From NCBI GenBank assembly GCA_964654605.1, contig CAZZLW010000007.1:1-23414 (forward strand): a stretch of 23,414 nt of DNA, given 5' to 3'. The notes under the pieces were generated by a model. That model saw only the letters and a list, made by a program, of their open reading frames with translations. It was not told the origin of the DNA and made no database searches. Made by a program: the position numbers and the translations under genes. This document shows, piece after piece, positions 8,721 through 16,411 of the stretch (position 1 is the stretch's first letter; each line of letters begins with the position of its first letter). The DNA comes from Raineya sp964654605 (GTDB lineage Bacteria > Bacteroidota > Bacteroidia > Cytophagales > Thermonemataceae).

Positions 8721-9494
8721 TTAATTTTTAGGTAACTCAAAAGGGATTTTAAGCATTAGTTTTTTGCGTTGGGCTTTGCCGTTGGCATCTGGCACAATAA
8801 AACGCGGTGCATTGGCAATAAGCCTACGAACTTCCTCATTAAAATACTCTTCACAGCTGAAATTGGCACGTTCTTTATCTATTTCCATTTTTCCATTTTC
8901 ATCAATGATTACAGCAACAAAAACATTACATTCTTTGCGTTCTTGCAAGCCTTGTGGCGGATAGCGTAAATTTTTCTTTACATAAATGCTCCACATATCA
9001 GGCGAATAGATTTGTGTGGGCTGGTTAGGTGCATTTTCAGCAGAAGTAGCATTTTGGGTGCTATCTTTGTTGGGCTTATTTTCCTTTTGTGGCGAAATAT
9101 CATTATTTTGCAAAGGTTTATTTTGCGTGCTTTCCTCTACCACACTGATTTCTCGGTTTGTTTCAGTGTTAGTTTCGGTGTTTTTTTGAGGGTTATCTTC
9201 ACTTTTTGGTGGAGGCGGTGCTTGTGGAAGCAATAGGATAGGGGTTTCATCAAAGTTGATGTCCTCCAGCTCAACGTCTTGCACTTGTAGCATAAATTCT
9301 TGCTCTGTGGGCTTTTCTGTGGTTTTGAGTTGTTTTTTAGAAAAAAACTTTACATCAAGAGCCAGAAACAAAATAATGGGTAAATTCACTAAAAAGCCAA
9401 TGGCAAGGGCTTTATGATAATTTTTGCGTAGGCGATATGCTCCATAGCGTTTGTTCCGATTTTCAAAAATAACTTCTGTAAGGTCAAATAGCAT
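8721..9494 (-). CDS. TonB-family energy transducer
   Basis: From ATG 9494 the protein has 257 residues. An upstream in-frame start at 9548 is possible, but it overlaps the preceding gene, and relatives begin just before the motif DLTEVIFENRNKRYGAYRLR. One transmembrane helix follows (about residues 29-48 from this start), then a Pro-rich PPPP segment and a long Asn/Gln/Thr-rich periplasmic spacer. The C-terminal TonB domain has IYVKKNLRYPPQ and a V-I-DENGK turn. TonB proteins transmit energy from ExbB/ExbD at the inner membrane to outer-membrane TonB-dependent receptors. Neither exbB/exbD nor a receptor gene is nearby, so its target is unknown. It follows the DUF2279 gene with a short gap and may be co-transcribed with it. 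Confidence 0.93.
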   Translation of the reverse strand: MLFDLTEVIFENRNKRYGAYRLRKNYHKALAIGFLVNLPIILFLALDVKFFSKKQLKTTEKPTEQEFMLQVQDVELEDINFDETPILLLPQAPPPPKSEDNPQKNTETNTETNREISVVEESTQNKPLQNNDISPQKENKPNKDSTQNATSAENAPNQPTQIYSPDMWSIYVKKNLRYPPQGLQERKECNVFVAVIIDENGKMEIDKERANFSCEEYFNEEVRRLIANAPRFIVPDANGKAQRKKLMLKIPFELPKN

Positions 9495-9526
9495 AGCTTT
9501 TGAGCTTTGGGTTTGGTATTTTTCTA

Positions 9527-10420
9527 TCAAAAATAAAGCCAATGCCAATGAAATCCATTTCTAAAATTATACTCCAAAGCAGGGGCGGGTAAGCGAATAG
9601 TGCCGAGTGTCCAGAAAACTTTTTTGAGAAAGCGATTTTTGGTTGGGATATTTTGCAGATGAAAATCTAAACCTAAAAAAATACGCCTAAACGAATGGAA
9701 GCCGTTGGCATTATTTTCAGGCTCGCGAGCAAAAACCATTTCGCTAGCTCCCGTACCTATGGCAAGATTGAGCCAAGAGGGAAAATTTTTGATTTTTGTA
9801 AAATAAGCCAAATCTGCCGAAAGCCAGTAGGTTTGTCCGTTGTAATCTTTGAGAATTTGCTCGGGCAAATTTTTTCCGAGTACAGCAGGACGCAAAGGGG
9901 CATAAGGGCTTTGTGAAAAAGAAAACTTGAAATGCAAATGCGGTTCTTGCCATAGTTGCCCTTGTCCCCACCAAAGCAAAGCCCCTGAAAAATTAGCAAG
10001 CAAATCGCCCCAAGAAGCCCCATAAGAAGCCGAAAAACCATCAAAAACTTCAATGGGTGTCATTAGGATTTGGCTTGTGATAGCTCCCCAAAGAATGGCT
10101 TTTTTGCGTTGCAAGCCTGTCCATTCAAAAAGTTCGGTGCTGGCACGACTAATATGATATGCCGAGTAAGCGTGTCCGATTTTATCTATTTGCCGCCATT
10201 GCGGATTATCGTTGAAAAAATGAAAACTGGTACGAGGGTTATTTTTGTACCAAGCCTCATTGAGAAGTATCAAAGAACCTGCGTAAGCTGTCCCGCCTGC
10301 TCCTATTACCCAATACAAGCGTTTTTTATGGAATGGCTTGGGTAGCGTATCTTGGGCTGAAAGCTGAAAAGATAGTAGGAAAAAAACAGATACAGCAAAA
10401 TAGCATTGAAGTCTGAACAC
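9527..10420 (-). CDS. DUF2279 family protein, exported
   Basis: The 297-residue product starts at a GTG (10420), the only plausible start in frame, and has a clear signal peptide (CYFAVSVFFLLSFQLSAQ). Two conserved blocks identify DUF2279 (YfiM-like): DKIGHAYSAYHISR, and EVFDGFSASYGASWGDLLAN. In this family they form membrane-associated helices rich in His, Asp and small residues; the biochemical role is unknown. The C-terminal half alternates hydrophobic and polar residues and ends in an aromatic (LYF), consistent with an outer-membrane or periplasmic protein, though this is inference. It begins 24 bases after the stop of the regulator gene and precedes tonB on the same strand. Confidence 0.85.
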   Translation of the reverse strand: MFRLQCYFAVSVFFLLSFQLSAQDTLPKPFHKKRLYWVIGAGGTAYAGSLILLNEAWYKNNPRTSFHFFNDNPQWRQIDKIGHAYSAYHISRASTELFEWTGLQRKKAILWGAITSQILMTPIEVFDGFSASYGASWGDLLANFSGALLWWGQGQLWQEPHLHFKFSFSQSPYAPLRPAVLGKNLPEQILKDYNGQTYWLSADLAYFTKIKNFPSWLNLAIGTGASEMVFAREPENNANGFHSFRRIFLGLDFHLQNIPTKNRFLKKVFWTLGTIRLPAPALEYNFRNGFHWHWLYF

Positions 10421-10444
10421 AATTCCATTTGATTTGAGTGCAAA

Positions 10445-12005
10445 TTACTCAAAATTCTGAATAAATTTGCTTAAATCTTCTTCGGGTTCAAGGTGGAATT
10501 TCTTTTTCAGACGATAACGGCTCATTTCTACGGCTTTTGGAGTGATATTGAGTAGAGTGGCAATTTGTTTTTTATCTAAATGCAGTTTGATGAAAGCACA
10601 CATTCGCAAATCGTTTTCAGTAAGTTCGGGATATTTTTCTTGTAGATTTTTGAAAAAGTTTTCGTGTATTTTTTCAAAACGCATTTTGAACTCGTTCCAG
10701 TCTTTTTCCAAATTTTCAGTAGAGGCTATTAGCTGTTTGATTTTTTGAATATTCTCTTGGCTCTTATCAGAAGATTTTTTTACAAATTCCTTAATTTGTA
10801 AGATAGCTTCCTGTTGTTGTGTTTTTTGGAGAGTGGCACTCAATAGCTCTTTTTGTTGGTATTCTAATTGATGTTTGAGAACTTCTTGTTGGCTTTTTAG
10901 TTCTTCTTGTATCATTAGAGTTCTTTCTAATTCGCAGGCGACTACTTTCTTTTCCGCTTGCTGGCGTTTGTTACGCAGATAGAGGTTGCGAAGCCCTACT
11001 ACCGCAATGAGAAGCAAACTTATGAGCATCCAGATGAGGAAATAATTACGAGATTTTTCATAGTTGGCTTTTTCAAGTTCTTTTTCTTTGCGTAAAATAG
11101 CTTGGTCTTTTTTGGCTGTTTGATATTTGGCTTCTAATTCATTGATTTGTTTAAGGTTGGTTTCATTGATAATTTTCTTATATACGCTGTCATATTTCTT
11201 GAAAAAAAATAAGGCTTTTTGGCTATTTTGTTCTTTTTCATAGGTATCTGATAGTAGTCTATAACTTTCTTGAACTATTTCCATAGATTTTATTTCTAAG
11301 CCAATTGCAAGAGATTTTTGTAGCAGACTTTCAGCATCCTTATGTTTTCCATAGTTTAAGTATGCTTCTGATAAATTGATTTGAGTACTGGCTACAAGTA
11401 TAAGGTTATTGGTTTTTTCGCATAATATTAGAGCTTCTTCTAGAAGTTTAATAGCGGGAAGTATTTCTTTGTTTAAAATGTATAAATTGGCTATATTATT
11501 TTTAAGCATAATTGCTCTGAAATACCATTCCTCATTATTTTGGGTAATTTTATTGTGCAACTTTAAGGCGTACTGATACTCTTGTAGTGCCTGATCATTA
11601 CTATTTTTGGCTTTGTAGATTAAAGCTCGGTTATTTACACAACCTATAATGGTGTTGGTGTCTTTTTTTTTGTGTGTAGTATTCTATAGCATTATTGAAG
11701 TAGTATAAAGCCTTATCAAAATCTCCTTTATCTTTAAGAGTATTTCCTAATCCTATGTACAAACTATAAAGCAATTCATCATTTTTAAGTTGTTCGGCAA
11801 TAGGCAAAGCTTGATAATAATAGTAAAAAGCAGAGTCTAATATTTTTCTTTCAGAATAGTATTTTGCCAAACTAGACAAGGCTTTTAGATGCTCTAAGGA
11901 ATTTTTATCATATTTATTTTTAGTTTCCCATAAAACAGGCAGTTCTTGTCCATCTGCGTTAATAAAATTCATTACAAACCCAACGAAGAATAGTAATCTA
12001 CACAT
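10445..12005 (-). CDS. Membrane-bound TPR regulator with LuxR-type DNA-binding domain, frameshifted at a 9-nt run
   Basis: Two frames together encode one protein. ATG 12005 starts a signal peptide (LLFFVGFVMNFINADG) and TPR helices, but the frame ends at 11631 shortly after the 9-T run (plus strand 11663-11671). Removing one base continues exactly as TQKKDTNTIIGCVNNRALIY into the downstream frame, giving 519 residues. The repaired protein has N-terminal TPRs to about residue 300, a transmembrane helix at about 321-343, a long coiled coil, and a C-terminal helix-turn-helix at about 458-519 (TENDLRMCAFIKLHLDKKQI, then TPKAVEMSRYRLKKKF). This layout is common in Bacteroidota: periplasmic TPRs sense a signal and a cytoplasmic LuxR-like domain binds DNA from the membrane. 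It is divergent from the surface-protein cluster at 12257 and is a candidate regulator of it. Whether it is truly off, phase-variable, or a read error cannot be told. Confidence 0.87.
11663..11671 (-). repeat. 9-nt poly-A/T run at the frameshift in the TPR/LuxR regulator
   Basis: The tract reads as nine A in the coding sense, in codons for QKK. With nine A the protein stops after about 124 residues; with eight A the two open frames fuse into one continuous TPR domain. It is the second of only two homopolymers of nine or more that I found in the window. Confidence 0.85.
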
Positions 12006-12118
12006 AGATTTTCTGTTTTGAGTATTTATACTTTTAGTGAATTAAAGGTAAATAAAAATTGAAATTTTTTGCTTACATAAAATAATAAAAATTTGATTTT
12101 TAATTACTTATATATTCT

Positions 12119-12167
12119 TGTAGTGCATTTGTAGAAGGCTTATAAATATAATGTAGTGTCTTTGTAG
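12119..12167. repeat. Two direct copies of a 16-bp element in the divergent intergenic region (possible operator)
   Basis: TGTAGTGCATTTGTAG at 12119-12134 and TGTAGTGTCTTTGTAG at 12152-12167 match at 14 of 16 positions; their starts are 33 bp apart, about three helical turns. They lie in the 251-bp gap between the TPR/LuxR regulator and the S74 gene, about 90-140 bp upstream of the S74 start. This fits binding sites for a regulator acting as a dimer or tandem complex, but no protein is shown to bind. The rest of the gap is A+T-rich; TTCCTTTG at 12202-12209 is one mismatch from TAnnTTTG but has no matching TTG at the right distance. Confidence 0.5.
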
Positions 12168-12256
12168 TAAGTGATTTTTAGAATTTTATAGGGAAATATA
12201 TTTCCTTTGCCATACACTTTTGCTAAAAAAGTAATTTTTTCAAAATTAAAAAATAT

Positions 12257-14074
12257 ATGGCAACTTTTTACCAAAAAACTTTAAAAGTCTTAGCGATTAT
12301 GGGAATAATCGGTTGGACTGCAAACGCCCAAAATGTGGGTATCGGTACTACCACGCCAGGCTCTCGCCTTGAAGTAAGAGGTACTACCAACGACAACACC
12401 GCCTCCATGCTTAATCTTACAAGCAATGCGGGGACTTCGCGTTTCTTTGTACGTAATGATGGACGTGTAGGTATCAACGAAACAAGTTCTCTTGATAGAG
12501 GAATGCTTACAATCACTTCTAATCTTACCAATGGTATTAATGGGTGGAATAGAAATATTTATTTCAACAATACCAATCACAGTTCTATTACCACTGATGG
12601 ACTCCTACTCGGTTTTCACGATACCAATAAGGCATTTTACTTTGGGGATATAACTGGTACTACTTTCAATAAGTATGTAATGACCATCAATGCGACTTCG
12701 GGTAATGTAAGCATTGATGCAGGTAATCTTCGCGTACAAGGACTTTCAGGAACAGGCAGCAGAGCAGTAGTAGCAGATGCATCAGGTAATTTATCGGCAG
12801 TACCTTACTCTACCGTAGGCGATAACCTCGGCAACCATACGGCTACTACTACATTGAATATGAATGGGCAGAGTATTTCTAGCTATGCTTATTTAACACC
12901 TTTTGGTGTAGGCGGAAATAGCGGTCTTAGCCATGCATCTTATTCTATTTACCAAGAGGGGGGTGCTTGGAGCAATCCTTTTCCCGATTTGAATATCAAC
13001 TTTCACACTGGTATTAAAATGAATGCTTATTTTGGTTATGATGGTATTCGCTTCTATACAGGAGCTTCTCCTGCTACGGGATTAGCTTTTCAAATAGGTG
13101 AGGCTTCTAGCGACCATATTATGGGTTACAGATACCTTCGTCTTTCAAGCGGTAATTGGTTTGGGGTAGCAGGCTCGGCAGGTATATACAATTATGAGCA
13201 CGGACAACACTTTTTTACTACTAATAACAGCAACTACTGGGTTTCAAGAAGTGGACTTGGTATGCAGTTTCTAAATGCAAGTGCCGCTACAATGGGATAT
13301 GTATATCATGACGGTACTAACTTTGGTTTGTTACCATCCGATGGTGGCTGGGCAGTGAGAACAAATCCTAGTGGTGTATACATACATAAAACACTTGATT
13401 TGCAAGGTGCTGTTCCTATGACAGGTGCAACAAGTGTTACTACTGTTGGTGCTAATGCTGCTTATTTCTTTGCAGATAGAACCGTAGGAGGAAGAACATT
13501 TGCTTGGTATGCTACAGGAGACATAGTTAGGCTATGGTCTAATAATGCAGGTGATAGAGTTACTTACAACAATGCCACTGGATTGATGAGTGTAGCAGGA
13601 AGTCTTACCATTACAGGCGTATTCAACTCTACAGGCTACAAAGAAACTTCCGATGCTCGCTGGAAAAAGAATGTAAGCAATATTCCTAACGCTTTGAGCA
13701 AAGTAATGGCAATGCGTGGGGTGAATTATGACTTCAAAACCAAAGAAGAACTATTAGCTGACAAGCAAGACACTACTTACCAATTTTCAAATAAAAGACA
13801 AATCGGTTTCATAGCCCAAGAAGTAGAAAAAGTATTGCCCGAAGTGGTTAGCACAGACCCCGTAGGCTACAAAACCGTAGAGTATAGCAAAGTAGTAGCC
13901 CTACTCGTAGAAGCAATGAAAGAGCAACAAAAAGAAATAGAAGCCTTAAAAGCCGAAAATGCTTCGCTCAAAGCTCAATCCGAAAAAGTACAAAAGTTAG
14001 AGGCTAAAATGGCGAAATTAGAAGAGATGATGAATGCTTTGCAAGATATGAGTAATGCCCAAGTAAAAAAATAG
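12257..14074 (+). CDS. Tail-fiber-like surface protein with C-terminal S74 endosialidase-chaperone domain
   Basis: The 605-residue product starts with a signal peptide (VLAIMGIIGWTANA) and the usual mature start NVGIGTTTPGSRLEVRG of Bacteroidota tail-fiber-domain proteins. A long repetitive region of beta strands rich in Asn, Thr, Ser and Gly suits a trimeric beta-helical stalk. Around residues 455-545 lies an intramolecular chaperone of endosialidase (peptidase S74) domain with ETSDARWKKNV; known relatives cleave themselves before the Ser of SD (here Ser465-Asp466) once the trimer has folded. IGFIAQEVEKVLPEVV is a second hallmark. The end is a coiled coil (about 548-595). It has no cysteines and no T9SS sorting tail, so the export route beyond Sec is not clear. 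No phage genes surround it, so it is read as a cellular surface fiber. It is the first gene of the cluster that ends at 18334. Confidence 0.88.
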   Translation: MATFYQKTLKVLAIMGIIGWTANAQNVGIGTTTPGSRLEVRGTTNDNTASMLNLTSNAGTSRFFVRNDGRVGINETSSLDRGMLTITSNLTNGINGWNRNIYFNNTNHSSITTDGLLLGFHDTNKAFYFGDITGTTFNKYVMTINATSGNVSIDAGNLRVQGLSGTGSRAVVADASGNLSAVPYSTVGDNLGNHTATTTLNMNGQSISSYAYLTPFGVGGNSGLSHASYSIYQEGGAWSNPFPDLNINFHTGIKMNAYFGYDGIRFYTGASPATGLAFQIGEASSDHIMGYRYLRLSSGNWFGVAGSAGIYNYEHGQHFFTTNNSNYWVSRSGLGMQFLNASAATMGYVYHDGTNFGLLPSDGGWAVRTNPSGVYIHKTLDLQGAVPMTGATSVTTVGANAAYFFADRTVGGRTFAWYATGDIVRLWSNNAGDRVTYNNATGLMSVAGSLTITGVFNSTGYKETSDARWKKNVSNIPNALSKVMAMRGVNYDFKTKEELLADKQDTTYQFSNKRQIGFIAQEVEKVLPEVVSTDPVGYKTVEYSKVVALLVEAMKEQQKEIEALKAENASLKAQSEKVQKLEAKMAKLEEMMNALQDMSNAQVKK

Positions 14075-14099
14075 CAAAATCTTAAAACAGATAACAACA

Positions 14100-14963
14100 A
14101 TGAAAGCAATAGCGATAATAGTGAGCTGGCTTATGTTATTGGTACCTGATGTATGGGGGCAATGTAACCTGACCTACGTAGGTCCCGCTGGTGGCGATTG
14201 GCACACAGCCAGCAACTGGAACTTGTGCAAAGTACCTGATGGCAATGACATTGTTACTATTCCTCCTGGTGGGCACGTGAATATAAACAATGCCAACGCA
14301 ACTTGCAGAACTATTACAGTACAGGCAGGTGGCACAGTTACAAGAAACGGCACAGGCACGCTTACCGTTACCAACAGCACAGGAGCAGTAACTTGTACGG
14401 CGGCGTGCTTCAAAAGAGTATTTGTTACTTCCACTGACCATCAAGGTAACTTAGGCGGTTTGGCGGGAGCGGATAACATTTGCCAAACCAGAGCCAGTGC
14501 AGCCAGTCTGGGAGGAACTTGGAGAGCGTGGCTCAGTACCAATACTGTCAATGCGAGTGCAAGAATTGTAAGTGCTGAATATAGAAGAATAGATAACGCT
14601 GTTGTTGCTTCAAACCTTGCAGATTTAACAGATGGAACTATCAACGTACCTATCAGCATAACAGAAATTAGTACGACTGCATCTTCTTTTTCGTCCGTTC
14701 ATACAGGAACTCGCTTCACAGGAACAGTAGTCCTACAGGAAATAAATGCATCTTGTCCATCTCCGGGCTGTAATAGACATTGTAACGAATGGACTTGTGG
14801 TACAGCTACATGTCCACCAACATCTTATTCCTCTGGGGCTGCGGGTACTTGGGGATCCCCTACTCTAACAGATGCAAGATGGACACAGGGTTCCACTATT
14901 AGTGCTACTCCCACAGCTGGAAGTTGTGCTTCTTTTAGAAGACTTTATTGCTTTGAACAATAA
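14100..14963 (+). CDS. Cys-rich exported DUF1554 protein with N-terminal beta-strand domain
   Basis: The 287-residue product has a signal peptide (residues 1-20). Residues 24-95 hold a short beta-repeat domain starting with GDWHTASNWNLCKVPDGNDI, seen in many secreted Bacteroidota proteins. From about 103 it matches DUF1554 (PF07588): CFKRVFVTST, GNLGGLAGADNICQ, GTWRAWLST, PISITE, and a closing RRLYCFEQ. That family has a fold related to endostatin and C-type lectins, and its ligand is unknown. The protein has 13 cysteines, five clustered at 219-238, while the S74 and T9SS-sorted neighbours have none. The next gene is a thioredoxin-like protein overlapping by one base (TAATG), which suggests a link to disulfide formation here. 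No T9SS sorting tail is seen. DUF1554 assignment is confident; adhesion is inference. Confidence 0.86.
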   Translation: MKAIAIIVSWLMLLVPDVWGQCNLTYVGPAGGDWHTASNWNLCKVPDGNDIVTIPPGGHVNINNANATCRTITVQAGGTVTRNGTGTLTVTNSTGAVTCTAACFKRVFVTSTDHQGNLGGLAGADNICQTRASAASLGGTWRAWLSTNTVNASARIVSAEYRRIDNAVVASNLADLTDGTINVPISITEISTTASSFSSVHTGTRFTGTVVLQEINASCPSPGCNRHCNEWTCGTATCPPTSYSSGAAGTWGSPTLTDARWTQGSTISATPTAGSCASFRRLYCFEQ

Positions 14964-16411
14964 TGCAAGCACTTCTACAACGTATATTGCAACTTAGTTT
15001 GATGGTGTTAAGTCTTAATGGCTTAGCCCAGCAGGTTATTGTAGGTAAGTTGCAAGATAACATCTTGCTCAATCCTCAGAAGCAAGAATATCTATATGAT
15101 AAGATCTATCTTTGGGGAATGAATGCTGAATATACTTGGGCAAAAGTAGACTCTGCCCAGATAGATGCCAAAGGTAATTTTGTATTACGCAATCCTAAAC
15201 AATTTATCAAAGCACTCTATCGAATGGCTTTTACTGAAGATGGCTTAAAATTGGGAGTGTATAGAGATATAATTCTCACCCAAACCCCTGATACTTTGTA
15301 TTGGACTTTCACAGCTACCGAGGTAAATAGCAATACGTATTTTCAGCATAATACCGAAAATAGAATTTTATCAGAAGCTCTACGCCTTATAAATGCTTAC
15401 AAAAATTTACAAAAAAAATACCGCAGGCAAGTTGCGGCAGAAAATTTTAACTATTTAGATGCTCAATATTTGGCAAAGTTTCAGGCAATAGAAAAAGCAA
15501 AAGTGCAAAGTTTTGATTCTTTACAGCGAAATATCAAGCAGTTTCGTAACACTTACAGAGGCACTTATGTTGCCGATGTTCTGCTTTCGCTTTTTGCCGA
15601 ACCTATCATAGCCGAACAGTATCCACAAAAGTATGATACACGCTCTGCTTTCCTGAAAGATTACTTTGTGCAAGAATGGAATCTTGCTGACGCAAGTCTA
15701 TTGAGCGTACCATTTTTGGAGCAAAGAATTTATGAATATCTGAGTGATTATACTTATATTCATAGCTACGAAGGGATACGATTTTCGGTAGATAAGTTAC
15801 TCAAACAAGCCAAAGCAAATGCCACGGTATTTGATTTTATGCTGAACTATCTTATCAAAACTTACCTACATAGTGGTTATGAGCAAATGGTCAATTATAT
15901 TTATGAGCAATATTACGATGCTTGCAGTCAGCCGATTACTTCGGCATCAGAAGAACTCAAACGATTTGAGCGAATGAAAAAGCTCAACCCAGGCAATCTG
16001 GCACCCCTTATTCCTCTTGAAAAACAAGGTATGAAGCCATTCAAAGAACTTGTAAAAAACTACGAAGTTACGATAATTTATTTTTGGGCTTCCACCTGCC
16101 AGTATTGTAAAAAAGCTACCCCTGAGTTGAAAAAATCATTAGCTCAATTCCGACAAAAAATAGGAGTAATAACGGTATCTTTGGATACCAACGAAAAAGA
16201 TTGGAAAAGTTATCTGAAAACACTTGGTGTAGATAACGCTTGGCATCACTTCTGCGATTTACAGGGCTGGCAGTCGGAAGTAATACAAAATTACGTTATT
16301 CGCCGAACTCCTACCTGCTACCTTGTGGATTCAGAAGGAAAGATTATTGGTAAAGAAATATACCCTACACAAGTAGAGGAGTTTTTGAAAAAACATTTGA
16401 CAAGCAAATAA
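14963..16411 (+). CDS. TlpA-like thioredoxin-fold protein, exported
   Basis: The 482-residue product carries a signal peptide (LSLMVLSLNGLAQ) and a C-terminal thioredoxin-like domain with the redox motif CQYC (Cys379 and Cys382) in FWASTCQYCKKATPEL, and RRTPTCYLVD, which supplies the expected cis-Pro loop. The N-terminal 100 residues resemble the DUF4369 beta-domain common before Bacteroidota thioredoxins, and a long helical middle follows. Relatives work in the periplasm as thiol-disulfide oxidoreductases or reductases. Its ATG overlaps the stop of the DUF1554 gene (TAATG), implying coupling, and the T9SS gene starts directly after its stop. Context fits a helper that forms or repairs disulfides in the neighbouring Cys-rich protein; direction of redox activity is not known. 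Confidence 0.88.
   Translation: MQALLQRILQLSLMVLSLNGLAQQVIVGKLQDNILLNPQKQEYLYDKIYLWGMNAEYTWAKVDSAQIDAKGNFVLRNPKQFIKALYRMAFTEDGLKLGVYRDIILTQTPDTLYWTFTATEVNSNTYFQHNTENRILSEALRLINAYKNLQKKYRRQVAAENFNYLDAQYLAKFQAIEKAKVQSFDSLQRNIKQFRNTYRGTYVADVLLSLFAEPIIAEQYPQKYDTRSAFLKDYFVQEWNLADASLLSVPFLEQRIYEYLSDYTYIHSYEGIRFSVDKLLKQAKANATVFDFMLNYLIKTYLHSGYEQMVNYIYEQYYDACSQPITSASEELKRFERMKKLNPGNLAPLIPLEKQGMKPFKELVKNYEVTIIYFWASTCQYCKKATPELKKSLAQFRQKIGVITVSLDTNEKDWKSYLKTLGVDNAWHHFCDLQGWQSEVIQNYVIRRTPTCYLVDSEGKIIGKEIYPTQVEEFLKKHLTSK

Noticed and set aside
9495..9548. Longer start for the TonB protein
   Set aside because: The extra 18 residues overlap the previous gene and precede the usual family start by too much.
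12257..14074. Prophage tail fiber
   Set aside because: The S74 chaperone domain occurs in phage fibers, but no phage structural, lysis or integrase gene is nearby, and the protein has a Sec signal peptide.
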